From Methanomassiliicoccaceae archaeon (GTDB lineage Archaea > Thermoplasmatota > Thermoplasmata > Methanomassiliicoccales > Methanomethylophilaceae), in contig WQXR01000026.1 of NCBI GenBank assembly GCA_009784745.1, positions 1 through 14,972 on the forward strand: a stretch of DNA of 14,972 nucleotides. Direction: 5' to 3'. The notes beneath the pieces are model-generated. The model saw only the letters and a program-made list of their open reading frames with translations, was not told where the DNA came from and searched no databases. Position numbers and translations under genes: made by a program. Shown here piece by piece: positions 1 through 6,417 of the stretch (positions within the stretch are counted from its first letter, which is position 1; the number at the start of each line of letters is the position of its first letter).

Positions 1-1338
1 CAAAGCTGCTGCTGTCAACCCCATGAATATTGCTGTCGCTCTTGCAATAATATCCAACGGCAGAAGGTATGCGACGATAATCACAACGACCATCATTACT
101 ACCGTTGCGATGCGTGTGATGCGTAACGAAGGCTTGTTCCTCTCGATACTCTTGAACTTCTTTCCCGCTTCCGCCCACAGATCATATCCTGCGGCCGCAC
201 CCATTGTATGCAGAAGCACACACATCGTTGATACCGCGGCACAGATGATGGCCATAAGGAATACAACAAAGAACAGTTCACCCCATGCCCCCATTGAGTC
301 GAATAAATACGTAACGAATTTAGGTATTACCTCGTCAACCGCGTATCCGAGACCGAAGATCGGACTGTCCGTGTAGACCAGGTTTGTAAGTGCGCCGACA
401 GTGTATGCGGAACCGACGATGAATATCATGAATATTCCGCCGATCATAAGCGATCTGTTCAGTGTTTTTGTATCCTTAGCGGTCATAAATCTCGCAATAA
501 GCTGCGGCTGTGCCAATGCACCGATACCTACGCCCATCAGCACCGTAGATACCATGTAAAGCCAAGCATTAGAACCGAACGAGGGGAACGATGTCCATCC
601 TGTCACTCCTTGCCACATACCCGCAGGTGGGTATTTGGCGCCGATATTGGCGGGTGCCGCCCACAGGTCTGTCAGATTCTGATGGATGCCCGATAAACTC
701 CCGTAATCGCCCCAGAGGACAAAATACGTTACCAATAATATCGTAACCATTCCGATGAACATGATCGCCGCCTGTAAAGCGTCGTTATACATCACAGCGA
801 TTATACCGCCGTATGCTACGTAAAGCAGCACAACAATGGACAACAGGAACATGGCAATATTTCTGTTCAGTTCTAAACCCGAGTTAGAAAGGAAACTCAC
901 TCCGCCTAACAAGACCGCTGCGCAGTAGATGGGCATCCCCACTAACACAATGATCGCCGTTGCTGTTCTTATGAACGATGAATTGAATCTCTTTCCGAGG
1001 AAATCAGCGAACGTTAATGCACCCAATTTCACGTTCAGTCGTCTTGTACGTTTACCGAATACGACGAATGCGATGAACAATCCTACAAATAAATTAAGGA
1101 ACACTAACCATATCATTCCCATTCCGTATCCGGAGGCTACACCTCCGAATCCGACAATTGCTGATACGCTTAAAAATGAGGCGCCGTATGCCAATCCGAT
1201 AAGTATCGGATTTGATTTGTTACGGCCTAACATGAATTGATCCTGATTCTTGGTGTGCTGATGGCCGTACCATCCCAAGAATAATGTTATTCCTACGAAT
1301 ATTGCAAGAACAAGTGCGAACATCCACATGTTTATCAT
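1..1338 (-). CDS. Sodium:solute symporter (SSS family), 3' end missing
   Basis: Reading the minus strand from ATG at 1338 gives 446 uninterrupted codons that run off the left edge, so the C-terminus is missing; full SSS proteins are usually about 480-540 residues. The product is a multi-pass membrane protein (roughly ten or more hydrophobic helices) with the family-typical early segment FLSVSAIVGFGG (about residues 54-65) and a later ALAQPQLIARF segment. SSS carriers couple Na+ entry to uptake of small solutes such as pantothenate, proline or carboxylates; the substrate cannot be read from the sequence. The start is supported by a GAGGTG Shine-Dalgarno about 8 nt upstream, lying inside the end of the preceding small gene. 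That gene's stop codon is one base before this ATG, so the pair is translationally coupled. The family is certain, the substrate unknown. Confidence 0.93.
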   Translation of the reverse strand, partial: MINMWMFALVLAIFVGITLFLGWYGHQHTKNQDQFMLGRNKSNPILIGLAYGASFLSVSAIVGFGGVASGYGMGMIWLVFLNLFVGLFIAFVVFGKRTRRLNVKLGALTFADFLGKRFNSSFIRTATAIIVLVGMPIYCAAVLLGGVSFLSNSGLELNRNIAMFLLSIVVLLYVAYGGIIAVMYNDALQAAIMFIGMVTILLVTYFVLWGDYGSLSGIHQNLTDLWAAPANIGAKYPPAGMWQGVTGWTSFPSFGSNAWLYMVSTVLMGVGIGALAQPQLIARFMTAKDTKTLNRSLMIGGIFMIFIVGSAYTVGALTNLVYTDSPIFGLGYAVDEVIPKFVTYLFDSMGAWGELFFVVFLMAIICAAVSTMCVLLHTMGAAAGYDLWAEAGKKFKSIERNKPSLRITRIATVVMMVVVIIVAYLLPLDIIARATAIFMGLTAAAL

Positions 1339-1339
1339 T

Positions 1340-1447
1340 TCAGTCCACCTCGTCCCGCTTTATCCAAGCATATATGCAACAGAGCGCCACTGTGGCGAAC
1401 GATGCCAAATATCCCATCCAGACCCATGGGTCGCTAATTCCTAACAT
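1340..1447 (-). CDS. Symporter small accessory protein (35 aa)
   Basis: This 35-residue gene starts at ATG 1447 with a GGTGAT Shine-Dalgarno about 6 nt upstream and stops with TGA one base before the symporter ATG. The protein opens with MLGISDPWVWMGYLASFATV, continues with one hydrophobic helix ending in a Cys-Cys pair and Tyr-Ala-Trp, and closes with a charged tail (IKRDEVD). The MLGI-x-DPW opening, a single helix and a polar tail, placed directly upstream of an SSS symporter, match the small accessory protein family that accompanies such transporters in bacteria and archaea. It presumably sits in the membrane and helps assemble or stabilise the carrier; that role is inferred. It is short enough to be missed by length-filtered gene callers. 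Confidence 0.85.
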   Translation of the reverse strand: MLGISDPWVWMGYLASFATVALCCIYAWIKRDEVD

Positions 1448-1500
1448 TTTTTATCACCGTGTGTTATGTGCTAACTTTTGACACGGTTAACTCGTGGTTG

Positions 1501-1508
1501 AATATAAA
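1501..1508 (-). promoter_or_regulatory. TATA box of the symporter operon
   Basis: The minus strand reads GGTTTATATTC here, a good archaeal TATA box. Transcription would begin near 1478, giving a leader of about 30 nt that contains the GGTGAT ribosome binding site of the small accessory gene. The 10-bp palindrome AACGTACGTT at 1512-1521 lies directly upstream and could be an operator. Confidence 0.6.
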
Positions 1509-1599
1509 CCTAACGTACGTTGTACCAGCGTCCGTATGATACATCGCCGATTGCATCTTGACGATCATCCGTAAAAATACTATGGCCGCGTAACAAGAC

Positions 1600-1608
1600 G
1601 TTAAATAC
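1600..1608 (+). promoter_or_regulatory. TATA box of the SRP RNA gene
   Basis: GTTAAATAC on the plus strand is centred about 25 nt upstream of the predicted 5' end of the SRP RNA (about 1627-1630), the spacing expected for archaeal promoters. The 179-base gap between the symporter operon and the SRP RNA holds this box and the divergent symporter promoter; I see no gene in it. Confidence 0.55.
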
Positions 1609-1626
1609 AGAATCCGCCTAAAGGGT

Positions 1627-1941
1627 AATGCCGGGCTTGACCGGGATGTTTGGCGTATCCTTGTACATGCAAACCGTCAATATGGTGGGGTGACAGCAAG
1701 GGACGGCGTTCATGGATCCTTCAGGCCTGCAAAGTGACTATGAGACCTCGTCTTACGGGGTCGGCGTCTGTACACCGGACGGCCGGAGGGTCGTCGCGGA
1801 TACACTTATTGCGGACACCGGGTCAGGCCCTGACGGGAGCAGCCTTACCGTGAACTACCGACGCTCGTGAGGAAGCGGGGTTGAGGATCGATGCGGGGGA
1901 CCTGTGGGTTGAAGTGGCGTCTACCCTTGCGGCCCGGCATT
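1627..1941 (+). ncRNA. ffs: Signal recognition particle RNA (archaeal 7S RNA)
   Basis: This is the RNA scaffold of the signal recognition particle, which with SRP54 and SRP19 targets nascent membrane and secreted proteins. The diagnostic part is helix 8 at about 1820-1845: GGTCAGGCCC, a UGAC loop, then GGGAGCAGCC, carrying the conserved SRP54-binding internal loops. The 5' Alu-like domain (about 1640-1690) has the GGGATGTTTGGCG helix 3 region and a TGTAC/ATGCAAACCG helix 4 region. The ends are set by a perfect 10-bp terminal stem pairing 1627-1636 (AATGCCGGGC) with 1932-1941 (GCCCGGCATT), giving about 315 nt, normal for archaea. The 3' end overlaps in antisense the last seven codons of the marker 2 gene. 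The identity is secure; the exact ends are good to within a few bases. Confidence 0.93.
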
Positions 1942-2910
1942 CTTCGGATTGCAACCGGTTATTATATCCTTTGAAAAATCAAAAAGAACTTTTTCCTCAT
2001 TTCCGGAATGTAATATTAATTCCGACGAGTCATTAACTTTTCCGACAACGGCCGCGTTCACATTCACCGAATTGAAAAGTTCTATCAATCGTTTTGAATT
2101 CTCCGGCTTGCATGATAACGCAAAACCGTATCCCTGATACGCAAGTAACCATTGTGTCGTGTCCGCATACTTCGGTCTCGGAATTTTATCGATATCTATG
2201 TACCCGCCTTTCCCTGATGATTCCAGTAACATCCCCATCGTTCCGACGCATCCCGGATTGCTCATGTCCTTTCCTGCGGTCACAAGATGTTCTTTCGCGA
2301 TCGTGCACATTAACGCCAATTGATCCTGAACCAAATTATCATCTTTCCTCGTGGTCGTATCCCACGCGTATCTCAGCCCTTCGGGAAAGAAACCGTCCGT
2401 GTCAATTGCAAATAAGATATCATCACCTGCTTCGGCGGTGTTGCTCCTTATGATGTCGCTCTTCGGAACGGTACCGATTATTGAAATATCAATGGCGTTG
2501 TAATTGCAATCCGGATGAGTATGACCGCCGACGATCGGAACGTTGAATTTCTTTATCGCACGTTCCATTCCCCTCAATAATTTAGAGCATACCTTTCCGT
2601 CGCTCATTGACATTATATCCACCATCGCTAACGGTCTTCCGCCCATTGCCGCAATGTCATTTACGTTAACGAGAACGGCAAAATATCCTGCGTAGAACGG
2701 ATCCGTTTTCACTAACGATTCCATTATCCCGTCGGCCGCGAACAGAATGTAATCGTTGCCGTATTCTATCGCTGCGGCATCCTCTCCCTCGGAAGCAGCG
2801 ACGTTGACAAAGGATCTCACGGGAAGAACACGAACGATGTCACGTATCGTGTTCTTTCTCGTTATACCCGGGAAATTCCTTATTGACGATACGATGTTGT
2901 CAAGGCTCAT
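1921..2910 (-). CDS. Methanogenesis marker 2 protein (AIR synthase-related)
   Basis: The 329-residue product has the two-domain layout of the AIR synthase/PurM/SelD/HypE/ThiL superfamily. An N-terminal ATP-binding half contains GEDAAAIEYG (about 42-51) and FAADGIMESL, followed by NVNDIAAMGGRP (about 83-94) and VGGHTHPD. The C-terminal half contains GDDILFAID and DMSNPGCVGTMGMLLE. This combination and length match methanogenesis marker protein 2, a cytosolic protein found almost only in methanogens and methanotrophic archaea, with unproven biochemistry. The start ATG at 2910 has a GATGAGG element 5-10 nt upstream. It lies 40 bases downstream of the winged-helix gene on the same strand and may be co-transcribed. 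It is the only intact gene here ending in TAG, and its end is antisense to the SRP RNA 3' end. Confidence 0.88.
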   Translation of the reverse strand: MSLDNIVSSIRNFPGITRKNTIRDIVRVLPVRSFVNVAASEGEDAAAIEYGNDYILFAADGIMESLVKTDPFYAGYFAVLVNVNDIAAMGGRPLAMVDIMSMSDGKVCSKLLRGMERAIKKFNVPIVGGHTHPDCNYNAIDISIIGTVPKSDIIRSNTAEAGDDILFAIDTDGFFPEGLRYAWDTTTRKDDNLVQDQLALMCTIAKEHLVTAGKDMSNPGCVGTMGMLLESSGKGGYIDIDKIPRPKYADTTQWLLAYQGYGFALSCKPENSKRLIELFNSVNVNAAVVGKVNDSSELILHSGNEEKVLFDFSKDIITGCNPKNAGPQG

Positions 2911-2950
2911 ATCCTCATCATCTCATGTATATGATAAAAAGATAGCGATT

Positions 2951-3514
2951 TCATATTAGTTTAGATTGTTTCGTTTCCGCTATGAGGTGTCTTGATTCCG
3001 TAGAATCCAACAATATCGTCACAAGAACGTCCTGTAACTGTTCGGTCATATCCGCTGAAGGAACGGATGCGTCCTGTCCTGTCACGGTGTTGCCTGCTCT
3101 CCTCAATATTTTCTTGTAATCGTTCACTTCCGTTTCCGGTATCGATCTTCCTATCGGCCGGTTGACACCGGCCGCTTTCAGTTCGGAATCGAATATCGGC
3201 CTTTTGAATATCTTGAACAGTGTGAATAATATCAGTTCATCAGGATCATTGGAAACTTTGTTGCATGCTTTCCTCACCTGTTCGTATATGCTGTCTGGAA
3301 GCGGTTTTACAACTTGGTATATCTTCGACGGAGGTACATCCCTTTCACGAAGATGACCCATGTCCGCCATTGCTCTCAGATATCCTGTCAAAATAAGACG
3401 GTGATGATCGAATCCTTCGGATTTTAATTTCTTCGCCAATGCACTTATGGATATGCCGTCACGTCCGAGGCTTTCCATCAGGATCCTGTTGAAATCTTTT
3501 TCAGGGTTGAACAT
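2951..3514 (-). CDS. Conserved archaeal protein with a winged-helix-like N-terminal region
   Basis: I do not recognise a named family. From ATG at 3514 the product is 187 residues, starting MFNPEKDFNRIL. Residues of about 10-65 (LMESLGRDGISISALAKKLK onwards, then a GYLRAMADMGHLRER segment and a basic strand) look like a winged helix-turn-helix. A helical middle part follows (PDSIYEQVRKACNKV) and a polar C-terminus with EQLQDVLVTILLD. It is soluble, with no signal peptide. A regulatory role near marker 2, which follows 40 bases downstream, is inference. A longer reading from TTG at 3616 (221 residues) would overlap the upstream stop as TTGA. I prefer 3514 because a TATA-like GATTTAAGTTATC at 3535-3547 would place transcription start right at this ATG. 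Confidence 0.6.
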   Translation of the reverse strand: MFNPEKDFNRILMESLGRDGISISALAKKLKSEGFDHHRLILTGYLRAMADMGHLRERDVPPSKIYQVVKPLPDSIYEQVRKACNKVSNDPDELILFTLFKIFKRPIFDSELKAAGVNRPIGRSIPETEVNDYKKILRRAGNTVTGQDASVPSADMTEQLQDVLVTILLDSTESRHLIAETKQSKLI

Positions 3515-3533
3515 CGTGTATTGGTAACAGACC

Positions 3534-3547
3534 TGATAACTTAAATC
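3534..3547 (-). promoter_or_regulatory. TATA box for a leaderless start at 3514
   Basis: The minus strand reads GATTTAAGTTATC. With the usual spacing of about 26 nt transcription would begin near 3515, directly at the preferred ATG, implying a leaderless mRNA. This is what decides the shorter start of the winged-helix gene. Confidence 0.4.
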
Positions 3548-3612
3548 TTGCTGATGTTCTTCATCGAAAAGGGTGAGATGAAAGAGGTCTTTGAACTCGT
3601 GCTGATATAAGT

Positions 3613-3894
3613 TCAACGATTGACAGGAACCCGTTTCACATAAGTCTGCTTTTCCTCATCCCATTTACGAAGGCTTTCATCCGTGCCTCCTTCGGAAGCA
3701 AGACGCTCGGCATAAAGTGCTCTGATGTCCGGGTGTTCCTTTATCTATTCGGCGTACGTCATTTCTGCCACAAATGCAATATTGTCTGCGCGTACAAAAA
3801 CATTGACCATCACATTCCGTGCTGAGGGATCGCATCCGAATAGCGGTAAAAAGAGCATTTCGCCGGACGGGAATTTCGGCGAAATTTTGTGCAT
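3613..3894 (-). CDS. Small protein gene with in-frame UAG (probable pyrrolysine), function unknown
   Basis: Reading from ATG 3894 to TGA 3613-3615 gives 94 codons with a single interruption: TAG at 3747-3745, codon 50. Both sides read like one protein in one frame. Before it come KFPSGEMLFLPLFGCDPSAR and NVMVNVFVRADNIAFVAEMT, ending YAE. After the TAG come IKEHPDIRALYAERLASEGG and a polar, Trp-containing tail ending KRVPVNR. Read as pyrrolysine, the product is 93 residues: a beta-rich hydrophobic first half and a charged helical second half. No family is recognised. A TATA box at 3946-3951 fits transcription from about 3921; no Shine-Dalgarno is evident, and starts at residues 13, 29 or 45 are also possible, all upstream of the TAG. 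The alternatives are a nonsense-mutated gene, or a UAG that truncates at 49 residues. Confidence 0.6.
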
Positions 3895-3944
3895 TCTTTG
3901 GAGTGCGGGGAATCTCGTATACTATCGGTGAAAAGGTATCCAAA

Positions 3945-3951
3945 AGTATAC
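3945..3951 (-). promoter_or_regulatory. TATA box of the amber-containing gene
   Basis: The minus strand reads AAGAGTATACTTTTGG. Transcription would start near 3921, leaving a leader of about 27 nt before ATG 3894. Confidence 0.4.
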
Positions 3952-3980
3952 TCTTAACAGAGATTAATTAAAAATACTGG

Positions 3981-3988
3981 ATATATAA
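3981..3988 (+). promoter_or_regulatory. Distal TATA box upstream of nrdD
   Basis: GGATATATAAAG on the plus strand is a strong archaeal BRE/TATA match. It would start transcription near 4010, inside the TGATAAC direct repeats, so a factor bound there could block this promoter. Confidence 0.5.
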
Positions 3989-3991
3989 AGT

Positions 3992-4022
3992 TGATAACTA
4001 ATATGATAACAAATCTGATAAT
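3992..4022 (+). promoter_or_regulatory. Three TGATAAC direct repeats with 12-bp period (candidate operator)
   Basis: TGATAAC occurs at 3992 and 4004, and TGATAAT at 4016, exactly 12 bp apart, between the divergent amber-containing gene and nrdD. The phased spacing places each copy on nearly the same helix face, as for a cooperative DNA-binding protein. The regulator is unknown. Confidence 0.5.
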
Positions 4023-4064
4023 TAACGGCAGTAAATGTTTTACCAGATCAGATTAAGAAATTTC

Positions 4065-4072
4065 TTTATATT
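4065..4072 (+). promoter_or_regulatory. Proximal TATA box of nrdD
   Basis: TTTCTTTATATTG on the plus strand would start transcription near 4094, leaving about 15 nt before ATG 4109. A GTG at 4073 in the same frame falls upstream of that start site, so 4109 is preferred as the translation start. Confidence 0.6.
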
Positions 4073-4108
4073 GTGACGGTCGTCTTAGTGTTTACTGGGG
4101 ATTGCACT

Positions 4109-6202
4109 ATGATCGAAGGTAAAAAGGTAGCACCGGGCTCTAAGAAGAGCGAATCCACCGATATCACGTTATTCGTTAGAACGTCAGATGAGGAGATAAG
4201 AAAGTGGGACAAAGCAAAGATATATGACGCTTTGCTCCGAGAGACGGACATAGGCGAGGATGCCGCGGCGATCGTCTCCCGCGAAGTGGAGAAGATGATC
4301 TCGAAGATGGAATTGGAATATATCACGGCACCGCTGATAAGAGAACTCACCAACGCGAAACTCGTGGAATACGGATTGGAAAAGATAAGGAAGCAGCACA
4401 CCCGTCTGGGTGTGCCGATATATGACGCACGCGAGATAATCATGAGTCCGAACAAAGAGAACGCGAACGTTCCCCACGGACCGGAAGCAACGAACCTCAC
4501 GCTTGCGGAGAACATCAAAAAGGAATTCGCATTGCTTGAAGTGTTCTCACCGGACATAGCGGATGCACACATGAGCGGTCTCATGCATTTGCACGACCTG
4601 GGGATGATAGACAGGCCGTACTGCAGCGGACAGTCGATCGAGTACGTAAAAAAATTCGGACTGAACCTTCCTAACGCATTATCCATTGCGAAACCGGCGA
4701 AACATCCGGAAGTGCTGATAGAACAGATAATAAAGTTCTCGGCCGCTTTGCAGGGACATTTTGCAGGCGCAATAGGATGGGACGCGTTCAATGTGTTCTT
4801 AGCACCGTACTTAGTGGGCGTTGATGACGCAAGAATGAAACAACTTGCTCAGATCCTTATATACGAATTTGCACAGCAGGCGGTCGCAAGAGGAGGTCAG
4901 TCCATATTCAGCGACATCAACCTTTACTGGGAAACGCCCGATCACTTTGTGGGCGTTCCTGCTATAGGCCCGAAGGGAGAACTGACGGGAAAGAATTATG
5001 AAGATTACATGACAGAGGCGCAGCGCTTTGTTAACGCGCTTATTGACGTGTACCTTGAAGGCGACGCAATGGGCAGACCTTTCTTCTTCCCGAAGCCGCA
5101 AGTTCACATAACGGAGAAATTCTTCAAGACCCCGGGTCATGAAGCATTCCTGAGGAAGATATCCGAACTGGCATCGGAGAAAGGGAACACATATTTCGTC
5201 TTTGACCGCGGCAACACCGCAAAGATATCGGAATGCTGCAGACTGGCATTCAAACTGAATGAGGAGGATCTTGCTGAAGCGAAACAGCCGTGGAAGATGA
5301 GATTCTCCGCCATGCAGAACATTACCATGAATTTGCCGAGGATGGCATACATCGCCAACAGAAATGATGAACTTCTCTTCAAAACGATAAAGGATGCAAT
5401 GGAACTTGCCGTGAAAGCACACATGCAGAAGCGTGATTTCTTAAAGCACCTTCTCGAATTGAAGAATTACGGTCCGTTGGCATTGCTGGCGATGAACCTT
5501 GACGGCGAACCTTACTACCGCATAGATAAATCATCTTACCTTCTCGGTATGGTGGGATTGAACGAGATGGTACAATACCACTACGGACAGGAGATGCACG
5601 AATCAAAGGATGCATTAATGTTCGGACTGAAAGTAACTGCGTTCATGAAGAAGGAAGCGGAACGTTTGTCGAAGGAATTGAACATCAAACTTCCGTTGGA
5701 ACAGACGCCCGCGGAAAGTACTGCGTACCGCTTTGCAAAACTTGATATGAAGGAATTCCCGTTACAGTCGAGTTCCGTCGTCAAAGGCAACAAAGGGACC
5801 GGAGAATTATATTACACCAACTCGACGTACATCAACGTCAGTGCCGATGTCAGCCCCATAGAAAGGACAAAAATGGAAGGATTGTTCCATCCGCTGATAG
5901 AGGCAGGTGCGCTGACGCACATATGGCTGGGAGAATCCAAACCGACGCCTGAGAGCATCGCAGCATTTGTTGAGAAAACATTCAGGAACACACAGAACGC
6001 GCAGATCGCGTTCAGCCCTGAATTCACTGCGTGTCTGGATTGCGGAAAGACCGTCCGCGGATTGACGGGAACCTGCAAAGCGTGCGGTTCCGATCATGTT
6101 GAAGGTATCACCAGAGTAACAGGATTCTTCTCCAAGATATCGGGATGGAACAAAGGCAAAACGGGCGAGTTGCAGGACCGCATAAAGGGTCAGGGATTCT
6201 GA
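4109..6202 (+). CDS. nrdD: Anaerobic (class III) ribonucleoside-triphosphate reductase
   Basis: The 697-residue product is the large subunit of the oxygen-sensitive ribonucleotide reductase, which makes dNTPs in the cytosol using a glycyl radical. The N-terminus (about residues 15-110) carries an ATP-cone-like regulatory region (TLFVRTSDEEIRKWDKAKI and onward). The catalytic barrel follows, with HLHDLGMIDRPYCSG holding one conserved cysteine, GGQSIFSDINLYW, and SECCRLAF for the thiyl-radical cysteine region. A Zn finger CLDCGKTVRG...CKACGSD lies near the C-terminus, followed by RVTGFFSKISGWNKGK with the radical-bearing glycine at about 672. Length and motifs look complete. The activating enzyme NrdG is not adjacent. 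ATG 4109 is chosen over GTG 4073 because the proximal TATA box puts the mRNA start near 4094. Confidence 0.96.
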   Translation: MIEGKKVAPGSKKSESTDITLFVRTSDEEIRKWDKAKIYDALLRETDIGEDAAAIVSREVEKMISKMELEYITAPLIRELTNAKLVEYGLEKIRKQHTRLGVPIYDAREIIMSPNKENANVPHGPEATNLTLAENIKKEFALLEVFSPDIADAHMSGLMHLHDLGMIDRPYCSGQSIEYVKKFGLNLPNALSIAKPAKHPEVLIEQIIKFSAALQGHFAGAIGWDAFNVFLAPYLVGVDDARMKQLAQILIYEFAQQAVARGGQSIFSDINLYWETPDHFVGVPAIGPKGELTGKNYEDYMTEAQRFVNALIDVYLEGDAMGRPFFFPKPQVHITEKFFKTPGHEAFLRKISELASEKGNTYFVFDRGNTAKISECCRLAFKLNEEDLAEAKQPWKMRFSAMQNITMNLPRMAYIANRNDELLFKTIKDAMELAVKAHMQKRDFLKHLLELKNYGPLALLAMNLDGEPYYRIDKSSYLLGMVGLNEMVQYHYGQEMHESKDALMFGLKVTAFMKKEAERLSKELNIKLPLEQTPAESTAYRFAKLDMKEFPLQSSSVVKGNKGTGELYYTNSTYINVSADVSPIERTKMEGLFHPLIEAGALTHIWLGESKPTPESIAAFVEKTFRNTQNAQIAFSPEFTACLDCGKTVRGLTGTCKACGSDHVEGITRVTGFFSKISGWNKGKTGELQDRIKGQGF

Positions 6203-6219
6203 TCCCTCAAACCTTTTTT
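6192..6219 (+). terminator. Hairpin plus T-tract terminator of nrdD
   Basis: AGGGAT (6192-6197) pairs perfectly with ATCCCT (6202-6207) around a TCTG loop, and a run of seven T follows at 6213-6219. The nrdD stop codon TGA (6200-6202) spans the loop and the start of the right arm. Confidence 0.6.
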
Positions 6220-6306
6220 TCAAATCTTTCAATACCACCGTTTTTGAAGTATTTCAGCCGTTCTGTGCAAATACTTTAAATTTTTATTCAAACGTATGAA
6301 ATGCGA

Positions 6307-6322
6307 TGACCCCTCGGGGTCA
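6307..6322. promoter_or_regulatory. Palindrome TGACCCC-TC-GGGGTCA upstream of the ABC operon
   Basis: A perfect 7-bp inverted repeat with a 2-bp centre lies about 60 bp upstream of the importer TATA box. There is no T-tract behind it, so it looks more like an operator than a terminator. It is part of the 215-base gene-free stretch 6203-6417. Confidence 0.45.
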
Positions 6323-6331
6323 ATTGAAGAA

Positions 6332-6374
6332 ATTTTATCCTCAAAATATAATGTATCCCTGCGAAGGATAAAAT
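6332..6374. promoter_or_regulatory. Inverted repeat ATTTTATCCT / AGGATAAAAT upstream of the importer TATA box
   Basis: The two 10-bp arms at 6332-6341 and 6365-6374 are perfect reverse complements separated by 23 bp. The right arm ends just before the likely BRE of the TATA box at 6382-6389, a position suited to an activator or repressor site. An inner TATCC/GGATA pair makes the left half-site partly repeated. Confidence 0.45.
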
Positions 6375-6381
6375 CAGAACC

Positions 6382-6389
6382 TTTATATC
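6382..6389 (+). promoter_or_regulatory. TATA box of the ABC importer operon
   Basis: AACCTTTATATCG on the plus strand gives a predicted start near 6411, about 7 nt before ATG 6418. No Shine-Dalgarno is present, so the first gene is nearly leaderless. Confidence 0.6.
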
Positions 6390-6417
6390 GTATGAAAATC
6401 TGAAAAAAAATGATAGC

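Noticed and set aside
929..1240. A 103-codon plus-strand open frame opposite the symporter
   Set aside because: The minus strand carries a clear SSS symporter through the whole region; this frame is its shadow.
1650..1853. A 67-codon open frame on the plus strand
   Set aside because: It falls wholly inside the structured SRP RNA.
3515..3616. N-terminal extension of the winged-helix protein from TTG 3616
   Set aside because: It would overlap the amber gene stop as TTGA, which is attractive, but the extra 34 residues have no clear protein character and a TATA-like box inside the region points to a leaderless start at 3514. Not fully excluded.
3677..3943. An 88-codon open frame on the minus strand starting at TTG, overlapping the amber gene
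   Set aside because: It is in a different frame from the coherent protein read across the TAG. Its translation is rich in Cys and Arg with no domain character, and it starts at the TATA box itself.
4066..4791. A 241-codon open frame antisense to nrdD
   Set aside because: It lies entirely opposite well-conserved nrdD sequence, is Ser/Ile/Phe-rich as expected of an antisense shadow, and has no promoter or ribosome binding site.
6307..6322. Palindrome as a second nrdD terminator
   Set aside because: There is no T-tract behind it, and a better hairpin with seven T already follows nrdD at 6192-6219.
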